The notes under the pieces: model-generated
Databases searched by the model: none
Told to the model about the DNA's origin: nothing
Seen by the model: the letters and a program-made list of their open reading frames with translations, nothing else
Made by a program: the position numbers and the translations under genes
In this document: in pieces, positions 1 to 5,726 of the stretch
How the letters are laid out: each line of letters opens with the position of its first letter
Numbering within the stretch: the first letter of the stretch is position 1
Assembly (NCBI GenBank): GCA_024276295.1
Contig: JAJRXN010000265.1
Span: forward strand, 1-10,567
DNA length: 10,567 nt
Origin: Acidobacteriota bacterium
GTDB taxonomy: Bacteria > Acidobacteriota > Polarisedimenticolia > J045
Direction: 5' to 3'

Positions 1-612
1 CCCGTGGACATCCAAGGCGACGGTGGTCATGCCCGCCTCCCGCAGCGCCTCGAGGACCCGGGAGGTGTTCCCCGCCCGCGCCACCGGCAGCGCGGCGAAG
101 GCGCCGGCCGCGGTCTTCAGGGCGCCCGCGCCGACACCTGCGGACCGCCACCCCGGCAGCACCATCCCGCCGGCCCGCACCGCCGCCGCCGTCCGTGCGA
201 TCGCCCCGACGTTGCGCGGGTCCTCGACCCCGTCGAGGACGACCAGCAACGACGGAAGGCGCGGCTCGAGCAGTTCATCGAGCGGCCGCAGATCGCAGCC
301 GGCGAGCCTCGCGGCGACACCTTGGTGCGAGGCGCGCCCGGCGAGGCGATCGAGTGCCTCGGCCGGCACGGGCCGGAAGGGGATGCCCGCCTCCCGGGCC
401 AGCGCCACCAGCCGGCGGATCCGCGCGTCCCGGCGCCCGCGCTGGATCATCAGCCGCTCGACGCGACGCGGGGTCTTCTCGAGCGCCGCGCGGACCGAGT
501 GGTAGCCGACCGCCACCTCGCCGCCGCGCTGCTCGCGGTCCCCCGGCCCGCCCCGGCCGCGGTCCGACCCGCCGCCGCGCGATCCGGGCCGCGGCCGGCG
601 CTCGCCGGTCAT
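1..612 (-). CDS. rlmB: 23S rRNA (guanosine-2'-O)-methyltransferase, RlmB/SpoU family, 3' end outside window
   Basis: This is the first 204 residues of a SpoU-class (SPOUT fold) RNA 2'-O-ribose methyltransferase. RlmB uses S-adenosylmethionine to methylate G2251 (E. coli numbering) in the peptidyl-transferase P-loop of 23S rRNA. An Arg/Gly-rich N-terminal tail (about residues 1-32) precedes the substrate-binding domain: GYHSVRAAL at 36-44, then HQGVAA at 96-101. The catalytic domain opens with LLVVLDGVEDPRNVGAIART at 122-141, whose Asn134 and Arg140 match the invariant residues of SpoU motif 1. Motifs 2 and 3 would lie beyond base 1. The ATG overlaps the ispF stop by 4 bases (ATGA). A GGAGG sits only 1 base upstream, too close to be ideal, so translation probably depends on coupling to ispF. 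A GTG at codon 33 is a poorer alternative. Family assignment is firm. The exact target (RlmB rather than a related TrmH-type enzyme) is inferred from the substrate-domain match and the position next to ispDF. Confidence 0.9.
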   Translation of the reverse strand, partial: MTGERRPRPGSRGGGSDRGRGGPGDREQRGGEVAVGYHSVRAALEKTPRRVERLMIQRGRRDARIRRLVALAREAGIPFRPVPAEALDRLAGRASHQGVAARLAGCDLRPLDELLEPRLPSLLVVLDGVEDPRNVGAIARTAAAVRAGGMVLPGWRSAGVGAGALKTAAGAFAALPVARAGNTSRVLEALREAGMTTVALDVHG

Positions 613-1106
613 GCCTCCGCCGCCGGCAGGGGCTCGATCTGGGCGATCTCGCGGCAGCCGATGCCGGCGCCGTCCGCCAGCCCGCCGAGCCCTTCCGTCC
701 GCTTGCCCTTGACGTTGACCGCGTCGACGGACAGACCGAGCGCCAGCGCCAAGGCGCCACGGATCGCGGCCCGGTGCGGAGCCAGCTTTGGCCGGTCCGC
801 AATCACCACGGCATCGACCTGCAGGGGCCGCCAGCCGGCCTCGGCGAGCCGGCTGACGGCCCGCACCAGCAGGTCGATGCCCGCGGCTCCCCGCCAGCGC
901 GGATCATCGTCTGGAAACAGCGTCCCGATGTCGTCGAGCCCCGCGGCGCCGAGCAGCGCGTCGATCACCGCATGGGCCAGCACGTCGCCATCGGAGTGGG
1001 CGACCGGCCCGAGATCCGCGTCGAGCCGGACGCCCACGAGAACCAGCGGCCGGCCCCGCGCCAGCCGGTGGACGTCCCACCCCAGCCCGACGCGCGTGCC
1101 GCTCAT
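609..1106 (-). CDS. ispF: 2-C-methyl-D-erythritol 2,4-cyclodiphosphate synthase
   Basis: IspF cyclises CDP-methylerythritol 2-phosphate to methylerythritol 2,4-cyclodiphosphate with release of CMP, in the cytoplasmic MEP route to isoprenoids. The 165-residue length is normal for this homotrimeric enzyme. The N-terminal GLGWDVHRL supplies the metal ligands Asp11 and His13, and DVLAHAVIDALLGA supplies the third ligand, His45. The LDDIGTLFPD stretch (58-67) corresponds to the family GDIGxxFPD motif, and NVKGKRTEGLG (131-141) is the conserved C-terminal signature that shapes the cytidine site. The ATG overlaps the ispD stop codon by 4 bases and its own stop overlaps the rlmB start by 4 bases. The Shine-Dalgarno match upstream is weak (AGGGCGG), which fits translational coupling to ispD. 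IspD and IspF are separate proteins here, not the fused IspDF found in some bacteria. Confidence 0.96.
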   Translation of the reverse strand: MSGTRVGLGWDVHRLARGRPLVLVGVRLDADLGPVAHSDGDVLAHAVIDALLGAAGLDDIGTLFPDDDPRWRGAAGIDLLVRAVSRLAEAGWRPLQVDAVVIADRPKLAPHRAAIRGALALALGLSVDAVNVKGKRTEGLGGLADGAGIGCREIAQIEPLPAAEA

Positions 1107-1786
1107 CGTGCCGCCCTGCCGGCCAGCATCGCCTCGAACCACGGGATCTCGCCGGACCAGGTCAGCTTGCGGTTGGCCGGGTCGCCGGCAACGACGTGCA
1201 CGGAATGTCCGAGCCGCCGAACCATCGCCCCGTCGTCCGGAGCGTCCCAGGCGGGGTCGGCCTCCGCGTGGGCACGACGCAGCAGGTCGGTGCGGAAGGC
1301 CTGGGGGGTCTGCACGGCCAGGATCTCCGCCCGGTCGCAGGGCTCGTCCACCAGGTCGCCGGCCACACGGACCAGGGTGTCGGCCACCGGAAGCGCCGGG
1401 ATCGCCGCCCCCTTCTCGGCCGCGGTGGCGAGCAGCCGCGCGAACAGCCCGGGCCCGGCGAGCGGACGCGCCGCGTCGTGGACCACCACCAGCGCGTGCT
1501 CGACGGCGGCGAGCCCGGCCGCCACGGAGTCGCGACGGCGCGCACCTCCGGTGACGACCTCCGGCGAGAGCCCCGCCGCGCGCGCCGCGCCGGCGACCTC
1601 CTCGCCCTCGGCTCCCTGCGGGACGACGAGCACGCTGGCCGTGATCTCGGCCGTGGCGGCGATCGCCGCCGCGGACCATGCCACGAGCGGCCGGCCGGCG
1701 ATCTCGACCAGCGCCTTGGGCCGGCCGGCGGCGAGCCGGGTGCCGGCCCCGGCGGCGAGCAGGATCGCGCAGGCCGGCGGCACCAT
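1103..1786 (-). CDS. ispD: 2-C-methyl-D-erythritol 4-phosphate cytidylyltransferase
   Basis: IspD transfers CMP from CTP to methylerythritol 4-phosphate, the third step of the MEP pathway, two steps before IspF acts. The 227-residue protein has the full set of family motifs. The nucleotide-binding loop LLAAGAGTRL with downstream PKAL gives Arg17 and Lys24. GGARRRDSV lies at 80-88, VHDAARPL at 102-109 and QTPQAFRTDLL at 159-169. GDPANRKLT at 201-209 carries Lys207, equivalent to the substrate-binding Lys213 of E. coli IspD. The ATG shares one base with the frr stop (TGATG), and a GGAG (1792-1795) lies 5 bases upstream inside the end of frr, so the start is well supported. It is followed by ispF with a 4-base overlap. 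Finding ispD directly behind frr is less common than uppS or cdsA in that position. Confidence 0.96.
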   Translation of the reverse strand: MVPPACAILLAAGAGTRLAAGRPKALVEIAGRPLVAWSAAAIAATAEITASVLVVPQGAEGEEVAGAARAAGLSPEVVTGGARRRDSVAAGLAAVEHALVVVHDAARPLAGPGLFARLLATAAEKGAAIPALPVADTLVRVAGDLVDEPCDRAEILAVQTPQAFRTDLLRRAHAEADPAWDAPDDGAMVRRLGHSVHVVAGDPANRKLTWSGEIPWFEAMLAGRAAR

Positions 1787-2343
1787 CAGAACTCCATCAG
1801 TTCCTTTTCCTTGTCCTTAGCGAGTTCGTCGATCCGCTTGACGTGCTCGTCGGTCAGCTTCTGGATCTCGTCCAGCCCGCGACGCGCGTCGTCCTCCGAG
1901 ATCTCGCCGTCCTTCTGGGCGGCCTTGATCTCCTCGTTGGCATCCCGGCGGATCTGCCGCACGGCGGTACGCCCGTCCTCGGCGATCGCGCCGACCTTCT
2001 TGACGAGCTGGCGGCGCCGATCCTCCGTCAGCGGGGGAATCGGGATCCGGATCACCTTGCCATCGCTCGCCGGATTGAGCCCGAGATCGGACGCGCGGAT
2101 CGCCTTTTCGATCACCGGCACGAGCGAGGGATCGAACGGCTGTGCGACGAGCAGTCCGGGCTCGGGAGCCGAGAGCTTGGCGACCTGGTTCAGCGGGGTC
2201 ATCTGCCCGTAGTAGTCGATGGAGATCCCGTCGAGCAGCGTCGTGCTCGCCCTTCCTGTACGCAGGCCGTTGAACTCGCGCTTGACGGCCTCGACGGACT
2301 GGTCCATCCGGGTCCTCGTTCGGTCGTAGAGTTCCTCGAGCAT
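1786..2343 (-). CDS. frr: Ribosome recycling factor (RRF)
   Basis: RRF works with EF-G to split the post-termination ribosome in the cytoplasm. The 185-residue product matches the usual family length exactly. FNGLRTGRAS at 24-33 is the conserved loop of the three-helix bundle. The beta/alpha/beta domain II follows with DYYGQMTPLNQVA (43-55) and VIRIPIPPLTEDRR (97-110). The last helix begins at KKVGAIAEDGRTAVRQIRRD (115-134) and ends near ELAKDKEKELMEF. The open frame extends 22 codons further upstream, but I chose the ATG at 2343 because GAGGAG (2352-2357) lies 8 bases before it and because MLEELYDRTRTRMDQ is the family-like N-terminus. The stop overlaps the ispD start by one base. It is the last gene of the classical rpsB-tsf-pyrH-frr set. 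Confidence 0.97.
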   Translation of the reverse strand: MLEELYDRTRTRMDQSVEAVKREFNGLRTGRASTTLLDGISIDYYGQMTPLNQVAKLSAPEPGLLVAQPFDPSLVPVIEKAIRASDLGLNPASDGKVIRIPIPPLTEDRRRQLVKKVGAIAEDGRTAVRQIRRDANEEIKAAQKDGEISEDDARRGLDEIQKLTDEHVKRIDELAKDKEKELMEF

Positions 2344-2351
2344 CGCGCTTG

Positions 2352-2357
2352 CTCCTC
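2352..2357 (-). promoter_or_regulatory. Ribosome-binding site of frr
   Basis: GAGGAG on the minus strand, 8 bases upstream of the ATG at 2343. It settles the frr start against an in-frame upstream reading that would add 22 unconserved residues. Confidence 0.8.
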
Positions 2358-2374
2358 GCTCCGGCTCACCGCGC

Positions 2375-2394
2375 CGCCGGTCCCCGCACCGGCG
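2375..2394 (-). repeat. 7-bp inverted repeat in the pyrH-frr gap
   Basis: CGCCGGT (2388-2394 read on the minus strand) and ACCGGCG (2375-2381) pair perfectly across a 6-base loop. The hairpin sits 16 bases after the pyrH stop and about 17 bases before the frr ribosome-binding site. No T-run follows it, so it is not a classical intrinsic terminator. It may stabilise or process the mRNA, or it may be chance in GC-rich DNA. The inverted repeat is seen directly; its function is unknown. Confidence 0.45.
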
Positions 2395-2410
2395 TGCGGA
2401 AGGCGGCATC

Positions 2411-3169
2411 TCAGTCGCCGGGACTGACTAGAGTACCAACCCGCTCGCCGCGGGCGATCGCCGGCAACGCGCCGGCAGCAGACAGGTCGAAGACGACGAT
2501 CGGCACGCCGGCCGCGCGGCAGAGCGAGATCGCCGTCAGGTCCATCACGGCGAGGCGCTTTTCGATCACTTCCCGGCAGGTCAGCGTCTCGTAGCGGCGC
2601 GCGCGACGGTCGGCCTGCGGATCGCGGTCGTAGACGCCGTCGACCTTGGTCGCCTTGGCGAGCAGCGCCGCGTCGAGTTCGGCCGCCCGCAGCGCCGCCG
2701 CCGTGTCGGTCGTGAAGAACGGGTGCCCGGTGCCGCCCGCCAGCAGCAGCACGTCGCCGGCCGCCAGACGCTCGAGGGCCAGCGTGCGCGAAAACCGCTC
2801 CGCGACCGCGCCGAACGGATCCGGAGCGAGGATCCGGGCCGTGATCCCGCGGACGGCCAGCACGTCGCGCAGGGCCAGCGCGTTGATCACGGTCGCCAGC
2901 ATGCCCATCTGGTCGGCGCTGACGCGCCCGACAGGCAGACCGGCGGACAGGTTGGCTCCGCGCAGGAAGTTGCCGCCGCCGAGCACGATCCCCAGCTCGA
3001 TGCCGGCCTCGCGGGCCGCCGCGATCTCGCTCGCGACGTAGTCGAGCGTGGCGGGATCGAGGCCGCTTCCCTCGCGACCTCCCAGCGCCTCGCCCGAGAC
3101 CTTGAGGAGGATCCGCCGATGCGCAGGGCCACCGGTCGCCGGATCAGCGTCGCGGTCGTTCGCACCCAC
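2411..3169 (-). CDS. pyrH: UMP kinase (uridylate kinase)
   Basis: PyrH phosphorylates UMP to UDP with ATP, a committed step to all pyrimidine nucleotides. Bacterial UMP kinases belong to the amino acid kinase fold, are hexameric, and are typically activated by GTP and inhibited by UTP. The 252-residue product shows ILLKVSGEALGG (20-31, Lys23), the glycine loop IVLGGGNFLRG (61-71), ADQMGMLATVINALAL (85-100), AGGTGHPFFTTDTAAALRA (144-162), KATKVDGVYDRDP (172-184) and the C-terminal VMDLTAISLC (208-217). The start is a GTG with GGAGGG 8 bases upstream. It gives a roughly 18-residue hydrophilic N-terminal extension before the kinase fold, as in some GC-rich bacteria. It lies 39 bases after tsf, and the gap contains an 18-base palindrome. 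A shorter start is possible but I see no better ribosome-binding site. Confidence 0.96.
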   Translation of the reverse strand: MGANDRDADPATGGPAHRRILLKVSGEALGGREGSGLDPATLDYVASEIAAAREAGIELGIVLGGGNFLRGANLSAGLPVGRVSADQMGMLATVINALALRDVLAVRGITARILAPDPFGAVAERFSRTLALERLAAGDVLLLAGGTGHPFFTTDTAAALRAAELDAALLAKATKVDGVYDRDPQADRRARRYETLTCREVIEKRLAVMDLTAISLCRAAGVPIVVFDLSAAGALPAIARGERVGTLVSPGD

Positions 3170-3177
3170 GTGTCCGG

Positions 3178-3183
3178 CCCTCC
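3178..3183 (-). promoter_or_regulatory. Ribosome-binding site of pyrH (GTG start)
   Basis: GGAGGG on the minus strand, 8 bases before the GTG at 3169. It supports the non-ATG start and lies 2 bases from the end of the upstream palindrome, so a hairpin there could influence ribosome access. Confidence 0.75.
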
Positions 3184-3185
3184 CT

Positions 3186-3203
3186 GCCGTCCCGCGGGAC
3201 GGC
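3186..3203 (-). repeat. 18-base perfect palindrome in the tsf-pyrH gap
   Basis: GCCGTCCCGCGGGACGGC reads the same on both strands. It starts 5 bases after the tsf stop and ends 2 bases before the pyrH Shine-Dalgarno sequence. In RNA it could form a hairpin of up to about 7 bp with a minimal loop. As DNA it could equally be a dimeric protein site. No T-run follows on the minus strand, so intrinsic termination is unlikely. The palindrome is seen directly; its role is inferred only. Confidence 0.6.
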
Positions 3204-3208
3204 GCCGC

Positions 3209-3814
3209 TCAGGCGTCCTCTCCGAGTTCGAACCGGGCGAAGCGCGCGACCTGGATGTTCTCGCCGAGCTTCGCCACGACCTCGTGGATCACTTCCTGGA
3301 CCTTCTTCTTCGCGTCCGGATCGATCAGGTAGACCTGGTCGAGCAGACATGACTCCTCGAAGAACTTGTTCAGCTTGCCTTCGACGATCTTGTCGATCAC
3401 CTGCGCCGGCTTGCCGGAGTCCTTCATCTGCTCGCGGTAGATCTCCCGCTCGCGGGCCAGGGTCGCCTCGTCGACGTCCTCACGTCGGACGAAGCGCGGC
3501 TTGCCGGCCGCGATGTGCATCGTCAGCCCCTTGGCCAGCTGCTGGAACTCGTCGGTCCGGGCGACGAAGTCGGTCTCGCAGTTCAGCTCGAGCAGCACGC
3601 CGACCCGGTTGCCGGCATGGATGTACGAGAAGACTCCGCCCTCGCGGGTCGCCCGGCCGGCCTTGTCCGCCGCCTTCGACAGGCCCTTCTTGCGCAGGAA
3701 GTCGACCGCCTGTTGGAAGTCGCCGCCAGTTTCCAGCAGCGCCTTCTTGCAGTCCATCATGCCCGCTCCGGTCATCTCCCGGAGCTTCTTCACGTCCTGG
3801 GCTGTCACCGCCAT
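3209..3814 (-). CDS. tsf: Elongation factor Ts (short form)
   Basis: EF-Ts is the guanine nucleotide exchange factor that returns EF-Tu to its GTP form. The N-terminal UBA-like domain (about 1-55) carries VKKLREMTGAGMMDCKKAL (8-26), the classical EF-Ts signature. The core contains ELNCETDFVARTDEF (76-90), whose TDFVA (81-85) is the motif that contacts EF-Tu and displaces nucleotide and magnesium. At 201 residues it is the short type, as in Thermus (about 196), and has only one core subdomain compared with about 283 residues in E. coli. The ATG has GGAGA 7 bases upstream. It lies 69 bases after rpsB and 39 bases before pyrH, the standard order. I see no frameshift or early stop, and the C-terminal VQEVIHEVVAKLGENIQVARF is conserved, so the shortness is a family form and not a truncation. 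Confidence 0.97.
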   Translation of the reverse strand: MAVTAQDVKKLREMTGAGMMDCKKALLETGGDFQQAVDFLRKKGLSKAADKAGRATREGGVFSYIHAGNRVGVLLELNCETDFVARTDEFQQLAKGLTMHIAAGKPRFVRREDVDEATLAREREIYREQMKDSGKPAQVIDKIVEGKLNKFFEESCLLDQVYLIDPDAKKKVQEVIHEVVAKLGENIQVARFARFELGEDA

Positions 3815-3866
3815 GCTGTCATCTCCGAACGGCGCGCGTACGGCGCCACGTTGCGATCATCCCTGC

Positions 3867-3885
3867 GACCGGCGGCCTGCCGGTC
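3867..3885 (-). repeat. 7-bp hairpin spanning the rpsB stop codon
   Basis: GACCGGC and GCCGGTC pair perfectly around a 5-base loop, and the stem begins with the last two bases of the rpsB TGA stop. Downstream minus-strand sequence has no T-run, so a classical terminator is unlikely. A role in protecting the 3' end of rpsB mRNA, or in setting the S2:EF-Ts ratio, is possible but unproven. Confidence 0.5.
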
Positions 3886-4771
3886 AGGCGTCGGTGCTCT
3901 CTCCGTCGGCGTCCGGTGCGGCCGTCGGCTCCGCGGGCGCCGCCTCCGCCGCAGGCGCGGGCTCGGCGGCGACCGCGGGCGCCGGAGCCTCGGCTCCGGG
4001 CTCGGCCGCCTTGCGCCGACCCGTGGCGCTTCCGCGACGGCGGGGCGCTCGTCCGGCACGCTCGGTGCGCTGCGCCTTCCACTGGTTGCGTCCCTCCTGG
4101 ATCGCGTCCGCGGCCAGGCGCGTGATCAGCTCGATCGAGCGGATCGCGTCGTCGTTGGCGGGGATCGGATAGTCGATCGGCGTGGGATCGGCGTTGGTGT
4201 CGACGATGCCGACCACCGGGATGCCGAGCTTCTTCGCCTCGGCGACCGCGATGTGCTCGCGGACGACGTCGACCACGAACAGCGCGTCCGGCCGGCGCGT
4301 CAGGTCGCGCACGCCGATCAGCACCTTGCGCAGCCGCTCGTAGTCCTTGGACAGCGACAGGCGCTCCTTCTTCTTGAGGTGCGCGAACCGCTTGTCGGTC
4401 TCGATGTTCTCGAGATCGCGCATCTTCTCGACCGACTTGCGGACCGTCTGCCAGTTGGTCAGCAGTCCGCCGAGCCAGCGCTGATGGATGTAGAACATCT
4501 CGCAGCGCTGCGCTTCGCGCGCCACGACCTCCTGGGCCTGACGCTTGGTGCCGACGAACAGGACGATCTTGCCCTGCGAGGTGATGTGCTCGAGAAACGC
4601 GAGCGCATCGCGCAGCAGGCCGACGGTCTTCTGCAGGTCGATGATGTAGACCCCGCCGCGCGCACCGAAGATGTACGGCCGCGTGCGCGGGTTCCAGCGT
4701 GACTTCTGGTGTCCGAAATGCGCGCCCGCCTCAAGCAGCTCGCGCAGGGAGACCGATACGGAACTCTCCAC
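3884..4771 (-). CDS. rpsB: Small ribosomal subunit protein S2 with long C-terminal tail
   Basis: S2 is a late-assembling 30S protein that binds the head-body junction of the subunit together with S1. The core (about 1-228) is canonical: LLEAGAHFGHQKSRWNPR at 12-29, YIFGARGGVYIIDLQKT at 33-49, FVGTKRQAQ at 72-80, YIHQRWLGGLLTNWQT at 94-109, PDALFVVDVVREHIAVAEAK at 161-180 and GIVDTNADPTPIDYPIPAND at 188-207. After residue 228 comes a tail of about 67 residues, first basic (236-254, Arg-rich) and then rich in Ala, Pro and Glu with an acidic end. That makes 295 residues against the usual 240-260. I chose the GTG at 4771 because GGAGG lies 4 bases upstream and the protein then starts just before the conserved SLRELLEAG. 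A GTG at 4816 is in frame but lacks a good ribosome-binding site. Followed by tsf as usual. Confidence 0.96.
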   Translation of the reverse strand: MESSVSVSLRELLEAGAHFGHQKSRWNPRTRPYIFGARGGVYIIDLQKTVGLLRDALAFLEHITSQGKIVLFVGTKRQAQEVVAREAQRCEMFYIHQRWLGGLLTNWQTVRKSVEKMRDLENIETDKRFAHLKKKERLSLSKDYERLRKVLIGVRDLTRRPDALFVVDVVREHIAVAEAKKLGIPVVGIVDTNADPTPIDYPIPANDDAIRSIELITRLAADAIQEGRNQWKAQRTERAGRAPRRRGSATGRRKAAEPGAEAPAPAVAAEPAPAAEAAPAEPTAAPDADGESTDA

Positions 4772-4773
4772 GG

Positions 4774-4780
4774 TTCCTCC
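4774..4780 (-). promoter_or_regulatory. Ribosome-binding site of rpsB (GTG start)
   Basis: GGAGGAA on the minus strand. The GGAGG core ends 4 bases before the GTG at 4771, a slightly short spacing. It decides the start over the in-frame GTG 15 codons upstream. Confidence 0.75.
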
Positions 4781-4786
4781 ACATGC

Positions 4787-4818
4787 AGGTGGCGCGCCCC
4801 CGTCGACGCCTGCCACCT
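4787..4818 (-). repeat. 7-bp inverted repeat in the rpsI-rpsB gap, upstream of the rpsB ribosome-binding site
   Basis: On the minus strand AGGTGGC and GCCACCT pair perfectly across an 18-base loop. The 3' arm ends 6 bases before the GGAGG of rpsB. S2 is known to regulate its own operon through the rpsB leader in proteobacteria, so an RNA element here would be in the expected place. I cannot match it to the known leader structure, and there is no T-run, so this is only a candidate. Confidence 0.4.
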
Positions 4819-4845
4819 TGGGGTGTCGTCAGCCGGCCGAAGCGA

Positions 4846-5238
4846 TCAGCGCTTCGAGAACTGGAAGCGCTTGCGGGCGCCCGGCTGACCGTACTTCTTG
4901 CGCTCGACCTCGCGGGCGTCGCGCGTCAGGAGCCCCGCCGGCTTGAGAACGCCGCGCAGCTCCGGGTTGAACTCCAGCAGCGCCCGCGCGATCCCGAGCC
5001 TCAGCGCGCCGGCCTGCCCCGTCAGACCACCGCCGCGGATGTTGGCGACGATGTCGAACTGGCCCTTGGTCTCGGTCACGTCGAGTGGGCGCTCCGCCAT
5101 CAGGCGCAACGTCGCCTGCGGGAAGTAGCTCTCGAACGACCGGTGGTTGATCTTCACCTCGCCCGTCCCGGGCCGGAGGTAGACGCGGGCCACCGCTTCC
5201 TTGCGGCGCCCGGTGCCGTAGTACTGCGTCACGCTCAT
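4846..5238 (-). CDS. rpsI: Small ribosomal subunit protein S9
   Basis: S9 sits in the 30S head, and its C-terminal tail reaches the P-site tRNA anticodon. The 130-residue product is of normal length and fully canonical: YYGTGRRKEAVARVYLRPG at 6-24, INHRSFESYFP at 30-40, DIVANIRGGGLTGQAGALRL at 62-81 and ALLEFNPELR at 86-95. It ends with RKKYGQPGARKRFQFSKR, including the terminal SKR found in nearly all S9 proteins. The ATG shares one base with the rplM stop (TGATG) and has AGGAG 6 bases upstream inside rplM, so S9 synthesis is likely coupled to L13. The rplM-rpsI pair is conserved across bacteria. It is followed after 74 bases by rpsB, so two commonly separate ribosomal operons are adjacent here. 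Confidence 0.98.
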   Translation of the reverse strand: MSVTQYYGTGRRKEAVARVYLRPGTGEVKINHRSFESYFPQATLRLMAERPLDVTETKGQFDIVANIRGGGLTGQAGALRLGIARALLEFNPELRGVLKPAGLLTRDAREVERKKYGQPGARKRFQFSKR

Positions 5239-5693
5239 CACGCGCTCCTGGACGTCGACAACGCCACGGCATCGAGGGGCTGGGGCTTCTGCGCCTGGTG
5301 CGGGTGGTCCGGCCCCGCGTACACCTTGAGCTTCGTGTACATCTTCCGGCCAAGGCGATTCTTCGGCAGCATCCGCCGCACCGCGAGTTCGACCGCACGC
5401 ACCGGTCGTTCGGTCAGCATCCGGCGTGCCGGAATCTCGCTCAGGCCCCCCGGGTACCCGCTGTGACGGTAGTACGTCTTCTGGTCCAGCTTGCGGCCGG
5501 TCAGGACGGCCTTCTCCGCGTTGATCACGATCACGTGATCGCCGCAGTCGAGGAACGGCGTGAACTCCGGCTTGTGCTTGCCGCGCAGGCGCGTGGCGAC
5601 CACCGAGGCCAGCCGCCCGAGCGGCAAGCCGGTCGCGTCGACGACCCACCAGGCCCGCTGGATGTCTCCCTCGGAGGGGAAGAACGTCTTCAT
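5238..5693 (-). CDS. rplM: Large ribosomal subunit protein L13
   Basis: L13 is an early-assembly protein of the 50S subunit that binds 23S rRNA. The 151-residue product has RAWWVVDATGLPLGRLAS at 13-30, LRGKHKPEFTPFLDCGDHVI at 36-55, VINAEKAVLTGRKLDQKTYY at 56-75, the strongly conserved HSGYPGGL (77-84) and AVRRMLPKNRLGRKMYTKLK at 104-123. It then has GPDHPHQAQKPQPL, typical of the C-terminus, and about 11 extra residues that overlap the rpsI start region. The ATG has AAGGA 7 bases upstream. The 124-base gap before it contains a promoter-like sequence and a terminator-like hairpin, so expression may be controlled by attenuation. L13 is known to feed back on rplM-rpsI in E. coli, and an L13 leader RNA is known in Firmicutes; whether that mechanism operates here is inference. 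Confidence 0.98.
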   Translation of the reverse strand: MKTFFPSEGDIQRAWWVVDATGLPLGRLASVVATRLRGKHKPEFTPFLDCGDHVIVINAEKAVLTGRKLDQKTYYRHSGYPGGLSEIPARRMLTERPVRAVELAVRRMLPKNRLGRKMYTKLKVYAGPDHPHQAQKPQPLDAVALSTSRSA

Positions 5694-5726
5694 CGTTCGG
5701 TCCTTAAACGCTGTGTTCGAGAGCGC

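Noticed and set aside
4..1554. Long open frames on the plus strand opposite the rlmB-ispF-ispD genes (and similarly across 5560-7353 and 8690-9784)
   Set aside because: They lie antisense to well-supported genes and their translations are low-complexity Arg/Ala/Pro/Gly strings with no family motifs. Such frames are expected in GC-rich DNA, where stop codons are rare.
1107..1679. Extension of the ispF frame upstream into ispD, which could suggest a fused protein
   Set aside because: The upstream part is the out-of-frame shadow of ispD with no conserved motifs. IspD and IspF are complete separate proteins overlapping by 4 bases.
3209..3814. EF-Ts truncated to 201 residues
   Set aside because: The short form of EF-Ts is a known natural type, and the C-terminus here is conserved, so this is not a broken gene.
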